This document shows positions 37,471 to 50,005 of a stretch of DNA of 64,000 nt, in pieces. The stretch's first letter is position 1. Each line of letters begins with the position of its first letter. The DNA is from Tetrahymena elliotti 4EA. Taxonomy: Eukaryota; Ciliophora; Oligohymenophorea; Hymenostomatida; Tetrahymenidae. The notes beneath the pieces are model-generated. The model worked only from the letters and a program-made list of their open reading frames with translations, had not been told where the DNA came from and ran no database searches. Location of the stretch: the NCBI GenBank assembly GCA_000231825.2, contig JH720310.1, positions 681,583 to 745,582 on the forward strand. Reading direction: 5' to 3'. Made by a program: the position numbers and the translations under genes.

Positions 37471-39216
37471 ATGAACTTAAAAATTGTGGCATTTTTTATT
37501 AATTTTATTTATCAAATATTATCTCAACAGCAAGGCCTTGGAATTTCTTCTTGCGTAGTAGATAAATCTTGTGCTTCTTGTTAAATTTGCACTAATTGTT
37601 CAAATGTTGTTTGGGCATATAATGAAGATACTAACTTATGCTCAGTAACTGATTGCTCTTTGATTCCCACAAATCCTTAAGGTTTAACTAATGATCTTTG
37701 TGCTAGTTGTCCTCCATCTCCATAATTTATTTATGCCTCAACTAATGGGTCAACTTGTGTTAATTCATAATAATCATGTACAAATTCTTAGAATGGAAAA
37801 GGATCAAAATGGACAGATATTGATTGTGCAAAATGTAGTTCAAATTTTCCATATGCTAACGGTTTAGGTACTTAGTGTATTAATCTAAGTAAATCATGCA
37901 GCTCATAATCTGGATTGACTGATTCAGATTGTGCTCTTTGTTTCCCTGGTACTTTCGCAAATATGAAAGGATCTGCCTGTGTAGGAGCAAATAATTCTTG
38001 CACAAATAGATCTTAAGATCTAAACTGGATTGATAGTGATTGCAAAGCATGTGATAGTACTAAACCTTTTGCTACACCTAAAGGAAAAAGCTGCTGTGCT
38101 TCAACTAAATCATGTCTTTCAACTTCAGATTGGACAGATTATAACTGTAATTAATGCTTACCAGGTTCATTTGCTTCATTCGATTATACAAAATGTGTGT
38201 ACCCTTCATAATCATGCTTGTCCGTTAGTGGTTGGAATGATACTGATTGTTAAATATGTTTTGGTGATAAAACATTTGCAAATGTAAACGGTGATTAATG
38301 TGTTAGCTCTACTTAGACTTGTCGTGCATAATCTAATTGGAGTGATTAAGATTGCTAAATTTGTTATTCTGATTAATTTTTTGCAAGTTCCGATAAGAAA
38401 AAATGTGTTAACTCAACTTAAAGCTGTTAATCTACATCTAACTGGACAGATGAAATTTGTTCTCTGTGTTCATAATAAACTCCCTATGCAAGTTTTGATG
38501 GTAAAAAGTGTGTAAATTCTAGCTAGTCTTGTAACTCTATATCAATCTGGTCTGATAATGATTGTCTATTATGTAATTCAAATTTGCCTTTTGCTTCTTT
38601 AGATTAAAAAAAATGTGTAAATTCTTCTTAAAACTGCTCTGCAACTTCAAATTGGACTGATGATGACTGTTAATTATGTCACTAAAGTTAATTATTTGCT
38701 TCAGCAGACAGGAAAAAATGTATCACTTCTAGTTAATCATGCAGTTCTTATAAAAACTGGAATGATAGTGATTGTCATCTTTGTAATTCATCTACTCCAT
38801 TTGCAAATTCAAATTAAACTGGTTGTTCAGATTCTTTAGTTAAATGTTTAGGCCGAGATGCCACTTAAGCTTCACAAATTTGGACAGATTATGATTGTTC
38901 AGCTTGTTATTAAATAGGCTATAAAGCTCTACCTGATGGATCTAAATGCATTAATTGTATGAACACTTTTGGAATGAGTGATTCTGATTGTGCTATTTGT
39001 AATGGATCAAAAGACGGGGATAAACAATATGCCAATTTTTAGGGCCAATGTGTGTCAGTTAATTGCTCTTAAAATAAAGGATGGGTAGATATAGATTGTA
39101 AAGTTTGTAATCCTTAAATTCCTTTAGCCTCAGTTGATGGAAAATCTTGTGATAATGTTACTTTTACTGTTCACCTAAGCACCTCCATTATAATATTTAT
39201 TTTATTAACAATTTGA
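37471..39216 (+). CDS. Cysteine-rich surface protein, immobilization-antigen type (copy 2)
   Basis: Intronless frame of 581 residues (ATG 37471, TGA 39214-39216). Signal peptide MNLKIVAFFINFIYQILS, then an N-terminal module with CASCQICTNCSNVVW and CASCPPSPQFIYAS. About ten Cys units follow (e.g. SCNSISIWSDNDCLLC), each paired with an F-A-S-x-D-x-K-K-C-V segment. The C-terminal module starts KCLGRDATQASQIWTDYDC and contains GMSDSDCAICNGS and QCVSVNCSQNKGWVD. The tail is hydrophobic (STSIIIFILLTI), a probable GPI signal. Compared with copy 1 the ends are the same and only the number of middle units differs. Some glutamine positions are TAA or TAG, so standard-code ORF calling breaks it into pieces. 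Confidence 0.87.
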
Positions 39217-40068
39217 AAATTTTCAATGAATTTACTTACATTAACAAATAAAAAATTCTAAATTAAAATGCTTTATATTATTGAAATCTAATTTGTAAAA
39301 AATATACTTTAATTTATTCAAAATCCGTATTAAAAATTTATCTTAGATAAACTTCCATAAAGAAGTAAAAAAATGCTAAAACATTTAATTTACTTTAAAA
39401 TTTTACAATAAAGAATTTGAAAAATTTAAGGTATTTGAATTTATAAGAAAGTTCTAATATTTTAACATAAATTAAAAATTTTCATCATATATCTAAATTA
39501 CTTTAGAATAAGCTAGTTATTATTCTGTTTCTCCTTTTTCAAGATTTTTAATTTGTTCAAATAATTAGATTTATAAACATATTAAGTGCTTTTTTTCCCA
39601 AAAATATTTAAGATATTTAAATTAAAAATGATTAGTTTTATTCATAATTTAAATATCAGAAATCAGCTTATTTTATGAAAAGGTATTTGTAAAAGAACTT
39701 GAGATTGTGTTTAGTTGGTAAAATTAATTTTTATCAATTTATTTACATCAAAGTATTTTTTTAAAAGTAAATTGATTTTGATTTCTTTTTTTAGGATATT
39801 AAAAAGGTTTATTATTTTTTACATTTAGATTAGCAAATAAATTAAATAAGGACTAAAATTTATGATTAATAAGCTCATTCACTATTTTTTTTAATTAAAA
39901 TTTGCCTTTTTGATTATCAAAACTTTATTTTATTTTTATGGTTAATGATGAAAGCAATTTTACTTTAATAATATTAAATAATCTTCTAGTAAATTATTTA
40001 TTTTCTTTAAAACATTGCAAAAAGTATAAAAAAACATCAATAATAAACCTAATAAATTTTTTAGACAT
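39217..40068. other. Spacer between antigen copies 2 and 3
   Basis: The shortest spacer between neighbouring antigen genes, 852 bases, A/T-rich, with no gene. It must contain both the terminator region of copy 2 and the promoter of copy 3. Confidence 0.5.
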
Positions 40069-41802
40069 ATGAAAAATTTACATTTAATTTAAAAATATCT
40101 AGTGTTCTTCACTGTCTTAAAGTTAGCTTATCCTGCTACTTAAGGGTAGGATGTGTAATGTAAAACTCCAGGATAATGCACTATAGAAAGCTGTGGTGCA
40201 GGTGTAAATTGGCTTTTTGGTACAGCACCAAATAAATGTGCAATTGCAGATTGCTCTGTCCCTTTACCTGGAAATGGTTTGAATGATGTTATATGTTTAA
40301 GTTGCCCACCTCAATCTGGTTATATATATGCTAATAGCTTAGGAACTTCATGCACAAATCCTACTTAGTCTTGCTAAGCTACTACAAATGTTTAAGATTC
40401 AGATTGCTTGAAATGCAATACTAATACTCCTTATACAAATTCAAATAAGTCTAGCTGTTGCAATTCAACTGCTAGCTGTTCTACAACTACTAATTTAACA
40501 GATTCAATATGTGGTCCATGCAATATTGGTGTGAATAAAAATATTTATGCTTCCGCTGATGGATCTAAATGTGTCAATTCTTCTTAAAGTTGCAGCTCTA
40601 AATCTAACTGGAAAGATTCTGATTGCTTATTATGTTCTCCATAGGCACCTTATGCAACTTAGGATTTAACTAGTTGCGTTGCATCTACTCAATCCTGCTT
40701 CTCTGCTACAGGTTGGACTGATCATGATTGTGGTCTTTGTAATCCAGCTACAAAATATGCTGCTAAAGATGGAAAGAGTTGCATCAATCCTTCATAATCT
40801 TGCAGTTCTACTTCAAATTGGAAAGATTCTGATTGCTTAATGTGTTCTCCTAAAACACCCTATGCAAGCTAAGATGGAAGTAAATGTGTTGGCTCTTCAT
40901 AATCTTGCTCTTCATATGAAAATTGGACAGATGTAGATTGCAAATTATGCTCTCCCGATTCTCCATATGCGAATACTGAAAAAACTTTTTGTGTAAACTC
41001 AAGCTAAAGTTGTAGTTCAACTGATGGATGGATAGATGCAAATTGTAAATTATGTAATCCTAAGAAGCCTTTTGCTGCATTTGATGGCAAAAGTTGTGTA
41101 CCTTCATCTCAGTCATGCAGTTCTATCTCTAACTGGAGTGATAAAGATTGTTTTCTATGTAATCCTTCAAAACCATTTGCAAAAGGAAATTAAACTAGTT
41201 GTGTTGCTTCTACTTAATCTTGCAGTTCTAATTTTGGTTGGACAAATAAAGACTGCTTATTATGCTACCCAAATAAATAGTATGCTAGTGTTAGTGGAAC
41301 AACTTGCGTTTCCTCTAGTTAATCATGTGATTCTAAATCAAATTGGACAGATAATGATTGTGCTCTTTGTAGTCCATTTAAGCCTTTTTCTAACTTAAGT
41401 TAGACAGCTTGTGTAGATTCATCCATTTAATGTATTGGAAGAGATCCTACTGAACCATATTAAAATTGGAATGACAACGATTGTTTAGCCTGCTATTCAA
41501 ATGGATATAGATCAAAATCTGATGGATCAGCATGCATAAATTGCCTAGCAACATCAGGGATGACTAATGAAAATTGTTCCTTATGTTTTGGAACCGATAA
41601 AGGAGATAATTAATATGTGAATGCAGCAGGATAATGTGTTTCTGTTGATTGTTCATAAATGAGTGGATGGGTAGATGAAGATTGTTATGCTTGTAATCCA
41701 AAAACTCCAATATCATCTAAAGATGGAGCTTCATGTTTATCTTTAACAAATTCTCTTATCCTTATAGCTTCTTGTTTACATTTGATTTAATTTATTCTCT
41801 GA
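40069..41802 (+). CDS. Cysteine-rich surface protein, immobilization-antigen type (copy 3)
   Basis: Intronless, 577 residues (ATG 40069, TGA 41800-41802). Signal peptide MKNLHLIQKYLVFFTVLKLA, then an N-terminal module with CTIESCGAGVNWLF and CLSCPPQSGYIYAN. About ten Cys units follow, nearly all of the SCSS-x-S-x-W-x-D-x-DC-x-L-C form. Several are close to identical, as in recently duplicated units (KDSDCLLCSPQAPYA and KDSDCLMCSPKTPYA). The shared C-terminal module runs from QCIGRDPTEPYQNWNDNDC to CVSVDCSQMSGWVDEDC, and then a hydrophobic tail (SLILIASCLHLIQFIL). The role, a GPI-anchored coat protein, is inferred from layout and family resemblance. Confidence 0.87.
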
Positions 41803-44220
41803 AAATAGCAACTATTAAAGAAAATGAATCATAAAAATATTTATTTTAACTACTTCTTTTATTAAATTTTATTCTATTTTTATATCTCTTGTTATATCAT
41901 TGATAAAAATAATTTTTACAGAGTTTCAAATAAGTAGTATTCCATTTTTAAATATTATCAAAAGTACATCACCCACCATCTTCATCAAATTTAATTAAAA
42001 TCTTAAATAATGTCAAATTTTTTAGGAATAATGAAAGAAATTAATAGGAAAACTAAAAACTAAAAATAAATAAGAAAAATAATGATTCAATCTAAAAGAA
42101 AATCAATCTTTAAAAATTAAAAAATTCATTTTAAATTAATAAAAAGAAAGTAAAATTGAATGATCTTTTTTTTTGTTCTTTATTTGTTTATTTCAAAAAT
42201 AACTTTTAATGTCTTTTTTTTGTTGTATTTTTGGGCGCAAATTTAATGAAAGTAGGAATAAATTAATTATTGCATAATAAATAGTACCTAAGATGATTCC
42301 TAATTTGAAACTCAATCAATTTCATTCTAAAAATAGACAAGTATGTAATTTCTTTTCTTTTATCAATAAATTAAAGCTAGTTCCATAAAAAATAGCTTTT
42401 TTGATGGAGAATCCAGCTGGTGAATATCATAAAACACTGCAGTGATTAAATTACAAAATTAAATTTACTGAGAGAGGTTTTCATTGTTAATTTATAACTT
42501 TTATAAGCTTCATTCAAAGAAGTAGCAATTACAAAAGGAGTAATAATAATTCCCCTGTTTCAGAAACATATCTTTATTTAACAGAAGAAGATTTTAAATC
42601 GTAAAAAAATGTTTAGTAATAATTATCAATTTCATTTTTTAATTGAAAAGGGAACAATTTATTTTAGATTTCTTTGATTACTAGTTTCTTTGTGTGGAAT
42701 TATTAGAAATAAATTGAATAAATAAATATGAGGTAATCATCTGATTTGGATGCAATTTTACAAATTTTTCTTTGCAAATTTAAAATTTGGATTAATTTGA
42801 AGGTATGTTTTAATCAATAAAGGAAAACTCTTTATTGTGTGAAATGATAAAAAGCAAATTCAATAAATAAATATGAGGCAGCTATCTGATTTGTATGTAA
42901 CTTTATAAAAACTTCTTTGTGATTTTAAAATTTTGACTAATTTTAAGGCATATCTTAATCAATAAATCTTTATTTACTTTGGTAATTTACATAAGAAATA
43001 TGTAAAGGTGTTAATTTAATTTTACAATTTTTACAAATATTCAAAATATGTTTTTATAAAATAATGACTTTACTCTCTCTGCAATATTCTTATGATGTGC
43101 CAAATAAAAATTAATCATGTTTTACCTATTTTAAATTAATTATTATAAAACTCACCTCAATTTAATCATTAGGAGTTTTTTGATTTTCTAAAATTGGCTT
43201 ATTATTATAGAAATTTCAAATAAATTAAATAAGAAATTATGAGATATTTAAAATATATTTGAGATGCATGCATATTTTTTAGTCGATAAAATCTATTATT
43301 AATCAAAAATAAATAATTATTATTGGTGATTTAGATTGTACTAGCGCTTAAATATTTTCTTTTCCCTGAATCAATTATTGACCTGTAATTTAAATTTTAT
43401 TTTTATAGATTACTTTTAACCAAATATTCCAATAATATGTTAATGATTATTGTGAAAAAGTGGAGTTTTTGGTTGGTTTTTTTAACAAAGTTAAGCCCAA
43501 TTTTTAGAAATAGAATTTTATATTATCAAAACAAATAAAAAATAATACTTAATTTTAATTAGATAGACTAATCTGTAAACGATCCTCTTTTCAAGCTTTT
43601 ATATTAATTCTTTATAATGAATGAATATTTTAGCTTTTAAATGCCTTACTTTGAACAAATCTTTTGAGGTTAGCAAAATATCTTTTATATAATTAATGTT
43701 TGCTTAATAGTATTTAGAAGACAAATATGTAAAGCGCATTTAAAATATCATCGTTTACTTTTTCTTAGATGAATTTTTTACCTAAATTTTGTATGTTAAC
43801 TATTTGAATAGAAAATTCTGGTCTATCAATTGACGCTCTTATTGAGGAAAAATAAATTTCAGGTAAAAAAAATAAAGATAAATTTAAAATAAAAGTAATA
43901 GTAAAATTTATTTTTTTTTAAAAAAAATAGAAACATTTTTTTATTTTTGTCTAAAATTTTGAAATGATTTTTTTTAAATAAGTAATGAATGAACTGAACT
44001 GAATTTCTTTAATAATAACTTTTTTATGGGAATATGTAATTTATGTTCAGATTCTTTAATAATTCCTACTGAGCTCATTTATTTTTTGTTTGTTTTTTTG
44101 AAGTCGTTTATTTCTATTTAATTTATTGCTACTTCTCATTAAGTATTATTGAATGGAAAATTCATAATTAATTAGAACAAAAAAATTAATTAATTTTCAA
44201 AAAAAGTTTATTAAAATTAA
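41803..44220. other. Long A/T-rich spacer with a 145-base duplication
   Basis: 2.4 kb without a supported gene. It contains a tandem duplication at 42688-42978, listed separately. The remainder is A/T-rich flank of copies 3 and 4. Confidence 0.5.
42688..42978. repeat. Tandem duplication, 145-base unit
   Basis: Two copies: TTTGTGTGGAATTATTAGAAA and TATTGTGTGAAATGATAAAAA open them, both continue with AATAAATATGAGG (at 42721 and 42866, exactly 145 apart), then ATCTGATTTG, TTTTAAAATTT-like sequence and TTTTAATCAATAAA. They are diverged by substitutions but nearly equal in length. Confidence 0.75.
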
Positions 44221-46257
44221 ATGAATTACAAGATTATTATTTTAACTATTTTTACTATAAACTAAATCTATTCTGCTCCTGGGACAAACGTTAATTGTTT
44301 GGATGCAACCTGTAATAATTGCCCTTAAATTGCATAGTTTACATGGGTAGCTTCTTCAACTAATTTATGTCAAATATAAGATTGTAATGCAGCTGCAATT
44401 CCTACAAGTAGTTTATCAGATCTTTTTTGCTCTAGCTGTTCAGCAGTTACAAATGGAAGTTATGCTAATTAAGCAGGTTCAAGTTGTGTTAATACTCCTT
44501 CTTCTTGTTCCTCGTTTACAGGAACTTGGAATGACGACGCATGCAAATTATGTTCTTCAACCCTCTTTGCAAATACTCAAAATAATAATTGTATCACAAT
44601 TTCATAATCATGCAGCTCAAATTAAAATATGACTGATGAAATTTGTACTCTTTGTAATACTGGAGGTAATGGAAAAATATATGCTTCTACTGATGCAACA
44701 GCTTGCGTGCAATCTTAATAGACTTGTTAATCTAAATCAGGATGGACAGATTCTAATTGCTAGATTTGTAATTTAACTACTTCTTCATATGCTTCTTTAG
44801 ATTCAACATAATGTGTAAGTTCTAGTTAGCCTTGTAATTCAACATCAAATTGGAAAGACTCAGATTGCAGTAAATGCTCGCCAAGTACTCCATTTGCAAA
44901 TAATACTAAAAGTAAATGTGTGGGGTCATCTTAATCATGTGATTCTATTTCTGGATGGAGTGATGTTGACTGTCAATAATGCTTTTCAGCTTCATATTTT
45001 GCTTCAGGAAATAATACTAGTTGTGTTTAATCTGGTTAATCTTGTCGTTCTACTAGTAGTTGGACTGATTCTGCATGTGCAACATGCTTTCCTGGTTCAA
45101 AAATATATGCTACAACAGATAAAAGTAGTTGCGTTGGTTCTTCAATAAGCTGCTTTTCAAGTAGTGGTTGGAGTGATAGTGATTGCTCTTTATGCAATCC
45201 TTCACCCTCATATGCAGCAATAGGAGGTGCTACATGTGTTAGCTCTTCTCAATCTTGCACTTCCTCTTCTGGTTGGAGTGACTAAGATTGTGCATTATGC
45301 TCACCCTCTAGTCCTTTTGCAAGTGTAGATGGTAATAAATGTGTTGCTTCTACTATTTCATGTAATTCTTCCCAAGGATGGGATAATAAAAATTGTAAAT
45401 TATGTAATCCATCAACTCCTTATGCAAAAGCAGATAAAACAGATTGTGTTAATTCCAATATTTCTTGCGATTCTACTTCTGGTTGGACTGATAATGATTG
45501 CGACTTGTGCTTTCCTACATAACCATATGCATCTGCTAATGGAAAAAAATGTGTTGCATCATCTTAATCTTGCAGCTCAACTTCAAATTGGACAGACATA
45601 GATTGTGCTTTTTGTACTCCTGATAAACCATTTGCCTCAGGAGATTCAAATTCTTGTGTAGCTGCTTCTTAATCTTGTAGTTCTTTGTATGGTTGGACAG
45701 ATCAAAATTGCAAATTATGTACTCCTTCATAGCCTTATGCAACTGCTGATGCTACTAGCTGTGTAGAATCAAGTTAATCATGCAGTTCTATTTCAAATTG
45801 GATTGATAATGATTGCGCCCTTTGTACTCCGGCTACTCCATATGCTAATTCATCTAAAACAGGATGTGTTGATCCCTCTGTTTAGTGTATTAATAGAGAT
45901 CCTACTTAAGCTTCATAGGTCTGGACAGATAGTGATTGTGCAGCTTGTTACTCAACTGGATATAGAGCTAAAAATGATGGATCCTCTTGTGTAAATTGCG
46001 AATCTACTACTGGTATGTCAAATGCTGATTGTGGACTTTGTTATGGAACTGATGATGGTGATAAATAATATGCAAATGCCTAAGGAGCTTGTGTATCTGT
46101 TGATTGTGGCCAAAAGAATGGCTGGGTTGATCAAGATTGCTCAGTATGTGATACTTCTAAGCCTTATGCTTCTTCTGATGGTACCTCATGTTTTACGGCC
46201 ACAAATTCAAAAATAATTTATTTCTCCTTATTCCTATTAACATTCTTCTACATCTGA
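44221..46257 (+). CDS. Cysteine-rich surface protein, immobilization-antigen type (copy 4, longest)
   Basis: Intronless, 678 residues (ATG 44221, TGA 46255-46257), the longest member. Signal peptide MNYKIIILTIFTINQIYSA, then an N-terminal module with CNNCPQIAQFTWVASS and CSSCSAVTNGSYAN, where the CPP of other copies is replaced. Thirteen Cys units follow (for example SCDSTSGWTDNDCDLC), more than any other copy. The shared C-terminal module starts QCINRDPTQASQVWTDSDC and contains YGTDDGDKQYANAQGACVSV. The tail is hydrophobic (SKIIYFSLFLLTFFYI). Units differ from each other by single codons at many sites, as expected from repeated in-frame duplication and recombination. Confidence 0.88.
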
Positions 46258-47592
46258 ATTAATTAATATATTTGCTAATCATCTTAAAAAATACACAAAT
46301 AAGTGCACTCTTACTATATTTAAATAATTTACTAATATTATTTTTTAACAATTATTTATTTTATGTGTATCATTAATTACTACTTTCAACTCTAGTTAAA
46401 AAAAATAATCAAAATTTCTGAATTTCAAATCAATTTATATTATTAGAGTTAGATTTAATAAATAATTTCTATCATTTTCTGAATTACAAATCTTATAAAA
46501 AATGTTCTTAACTTTATCTTCAATTTAAAATCTTCTCAATTTTCTCATTTTTAAAATAAAATAATTTGATAATGTCTCATCAAATTCATTTCATATTTTT
46601 TATCTTAATCCTTAAAAATATCAAAGAATATTATTATTCTTATTTTAAAAACTGTAAATTTTGTTGGAATAATTCTAACTTCAATAAATTTTTTTATTGA
46701 AGAAGGTTATTTTTAATTTATAAATGTTGTTGGAATTAATAAATACTCCAAATTTTTTGCTAATTTTCTATTTATGATGAAATAAGATGTTAAAATGGCT
46801 AACTTTTTTTATTTTTAATATCATAATTAGATAGATAAACTTTATGATACATTAAAAGAATTAATTGGTGTAAGTTCGCTTTAGTTTTTAAAAAATAAAA
46901 AGATTTAATAGTTCAATTTTTTGTTACCAAAAATATGTTGATTTTTGTATCATATATTGTTTGAATTATTTAAAATTTAGTGTAGGAATGATCCTAATCA
47001 AAAAAAATCTTCATAACAAAAAAATTAAGATTACAATAAAAATTTTCTTAATAAAAGACTTAACAAATATAGTGTTCATCAATTTGTAAATTGTATATTT
47101 TTTTGCTCTTAAAATGATAAAATTAATATCTTTTACTAAATTTTTTTATAAATAAAGGAAGTGAGTACAGAAAATAATATTTTTAATCAACTCTTGATGA
47201 AAAAACATAGAAAATTATTAAGTTGAAATGTTATGGAGATTCTAATTTAAAACTAAATATTTTCTGATTTTAAAGAAGACTTAAAAATTATTTTTAAATT
47301 AAACTAAATTGAAAGAAATAATGAATGATCCGGGGTTAACCAAAATTACACACAAAGTAATCTGATTTTGTTTTTCTTTTATTATAAAAACTAATTTTAT
47401 AAGTAAATTAGAATTATTAAAGAATCTATATTGAAAAATGAAGAAACAGAGTTTTCTTTTTTACAATGAAAAAAATATTAACATATTAATTAGTTGAGTC
47501 TTGAAAATATTGATATAACTTTTTGAATTTTTCTTAAATTTAATATCTCATAATTTTTTTTGAGCTATTAATATAAAAAACATTAAAAAACA
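46258..47592. other. Spacer between antigen copies 4 and 5
   Basis: 1.3 kb of A/T-rich sequence without a supported gene or clear repeat. Confidence 0.5.
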
Positions 47593-48783
47593 ATGATAAA
47601 TTTTTTAATTATTTTCTTAAATTTCATATTTTTCTGTGAATGCATTAAAATTGGTTTGAATGTAATTTGTTTATAACCTGGTGTTTGCACTAATGAAAGC
47701 TGTGGATAATTTAGTGGGTTTACATGGTAGAAAAGCACTCAAAATTACTGCTAAATTTAGGATTGTAGTTTAAGTAGCTTACCTTCTTCTGGTTTATCTG
47801 ATTAAATTTGTGGTTCTTGCCCACCTAATCCCTTGTAAATATATGCTGATTCTCTAGGAAAATCCTGCGTTGCCTCATCTATTTCATGCAGTTCATCTTC
47901 AGGCCTCACAGATTAAAATTGTAAATTGTGCAATCCTTCAAAACCTTTTGCAAATTATTTAGGAACATCTTGTGTTGCATCAACATAATCATGTAATTCT
48001 ACTTCAAATTGGACTGACCAAAATTGCAGTCTGTGCTTTAATAATTAACCTTATGCCAACTAAAGTGGTACAAATTGTGTTGCTTCTTCAATTCCTTGTA
48101 AATCATCATCTGGGTGGACTGACTAGGACTGTAAATTATGCACCCCTAACACCCCTTTTTCAAGTTAGGATCGTAAAAAATGTGTAGCTTCTACTATTTC
48201 TTGTAGTTCTACTTCAGGTTGGAATGATAACAATTGTAGTCTATGTAATCAAAGTACTCCCTATGCAACTTAAGATAAAAAAACATGTGTTGCCTCAACA
48301 ATATCTTGTAGTTCTACTTAAGGATGGACAGACTCTAACTGTATTTTATGTAACCCTTCAACTCCATTTGCAAATATAGCCTAAAATGCTTGTGTGGATT
48401 CTAAATTTTAATGTATTGGTAGAAGATATGACCTACCTCAGTAAAAATGGACTGATGATGATTGTATTAGTTGCTATGATTCTTCATATATATCATTATC
48501 TGATGGGTCTACATGCATTAATTGCCATTCTATGACAGGAATGACAAATGAATATTGTGAACTTTGTAATGGGACTCATGATGGGGCTAATAGATACACT
48601 AACAACGCTGGAGCTTGTGTTTCTATAAATTGCTCCTAGACAAATGGATGGGTAACTAGTGATTGCATCACTTGTAATCCTGCTACTCCCTCTCCTTCTT
48701 CTGATAGAACTATATGTGTAGCAATAACTAATTCTAATATTATTTAATTTTCCTTATTATTTATATTATTTTCATTTTTTTGA
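47593..48783 (+). CDS. Cysteine-rich surface protein, immobilization-antigen type (copy 5)
   Basis: Intronless, 396 residues (ATG 47593, TGA 48781-48783). Very hydrophobic signal peptide MINFLIIFLNFIFFCEC, then an N-terminal module with CTNESCGQFSGFTWQ and CGSCPPNPLQIYAD, closest in wording to copies 1 and 3. Five Cys units follow (e.g. SCSSTSGWNDNNCSLC), then the shared C-terminal module (QCIGRRYDLPQQKWTDDDC, GMTNEYCELCNGT, CVSINCSQTNGWV) and a hydrophobic tail (SNIIQFSLLFILFSFF). Nearly the same length and unit number as copy 1, but the wording of the units differs, so it is not a simple recent duplicate. Confidence 0.87.
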
Positions 48784-49605
48784 ACATATACAAAATTACT
48801 ACCGGTTAATATACATTTATTAAAATTTTAATCATATTTTAATTTATTTTTAAGCAAGACAAAACAAATTTCTTGTTTTTTTTACTAATTAATTTCATAA
48901 AAAGCAAATTTCTTATTTTTTACTCATTAATATGTTTTATTTTTGTATTAAAACTTTATCTAATTTGAAAAATAAGCAAATGAGAAGTTTTTGTTTATTA
49001 CATTTCTAAAAGCTATACTATTATTTGATTTTTTTTTTATCTTAAATAGTTTTAATTCAAATGAATTATTTTGAAATACATAATGATTTTAAAAGGAAAG
49101 TTTTATAATTTTTTATAAATATTTAGAGCAAAAAATAAAAATTTGTAGTTCAGGTTGAAAACTATGATTGATATTTTTTTTTAATTTATACTATATTTCT
49201 AAACTATTATTAATCTAATTAACCCTCTTTGTGTTATGTAATGTCTATTTTTTAGTCAAGTTACTTGTAAATTGTAATATTTTTTCCATCTTAAGGAAGT
49301 TTTGAATGAGAAAACATAATTAAAAATATTTTTACTCCAATCGCCTATGCTATGAGTAAAATAGCAACAAAAAAAAATAGTTTATGAATTATTGGATCAA
49401 GTAATAGTAATTGAGATCAATATTTTTTCATTTCACATTGGATTAAATTTCTGATCTAATTTTCAAAAAAAGAAAGTAATGAATGAATGTGTTTAAAAGA
49501 TTTATTTTATGAATATTTCTTGAAAAAAATATTTTAATCCAAAAATTAAATTTATAATTGGGAATAATTTTCTATCAGAGATAAATAAAAAAATTTATAA
49601 AAATT
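48784..49605. other. A/T-rich spacer upstream of the tRNA 3' side
   Basis: 3' flank of antigen copy 5 and downstream side of the minus-strand tRNA gene. Nothing else seen. Confidence 0.5.
49599..49603 (-). terminator. RNA polymerase III T-run terminator
   Basis: Five T on the minus strand two bases past the tRNA discriminator base, the usual polymerase III stop signal. Confidence 0.6.
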
Positions 49606-49677
49606 GGGGTCGTCCGAGAATCGAACCCGGGACCTCTCGTACCCTAAACGAGAATCATGCCACTAGACCAACAACCC
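49606..49677 (-). tRNA. tRNA-Pro (anticodon AGG)
   Basis: 72-base cloverleaf on the minus strand, without intron or encoded CCA. The acceptor stem pairs GGGTTGT with ACGACCC, and the discriminator is C. The D-arm contains TGGTCTAGTGG (A box). The anticodon stem TCTCG/CGAGA, extended by a T-A pair, encloses loop TTAGGGT, giving anticodon AGG at 49643-49645. The T-arm is CCCGGGTTCGATTCTCGG with GGTTCGA (B box). The body closely resembles the standard eukaryotic tRNA-Pro(AGG). AGG becomes IGG after adenosine deamination and reads CCT, CCC and CCA. It sits inside the surface-antigen array on the opposite strand to its neighbours. Confidence 0.96.
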
Positions 49678-50005
49678 TTAATCAATAGTTTTATTTATGT
49701 TAAAAATTTGTAGTTTATTAAAGTGCATTTCTAAATCAAATGGTTTTCATTAAAAATTGTTCATTGAAATTAAGAGAACGTCTTTAAAATCGTTTATTTC
49801 AATTAATTTTTGTAGAAAATATTAGAATCAAAACTTAACAAACTAAATTAAAAAATTTTTCAAGAAATTATCTTAGTATTTTTTAGAAAGTTAGTAACAT
49901 CTATCAAATCAAAAAAAATTGAATTTCTAAATTTTAATCTAATACAACAAAATTTTATTAAATAATTAAAATGTTAGTGTTTTGTTTTAGAATCTTAGTT
50001 TAATA
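49678..50005. other. Spacer between tRNA and LRR gene
   Basis: 328 bases, A/T-rich. A TTTTAG at 49985-49990 shortly before the first ATG of the LRR gene could be a 3' splice site, so that gene may have an upstream exon. Confidence 0.45.

Noticed and set aside
40850..41041. Minus-strand ORF within antigen copy 3
   Set aside because: It is the antisense shadow of the Cys-repeat frame; the plus frame is continuous with signal peptide and GPI tail. The same applies to 45536-45742 in copy 4 and 54513-54734 in copy 6.
44387..44632. Short plus-strand ORFs inside the antigen genes
   Set aside because: They are out-of-frame readings that exist only because TAA/TAG codons cut the true frame under the standard code.
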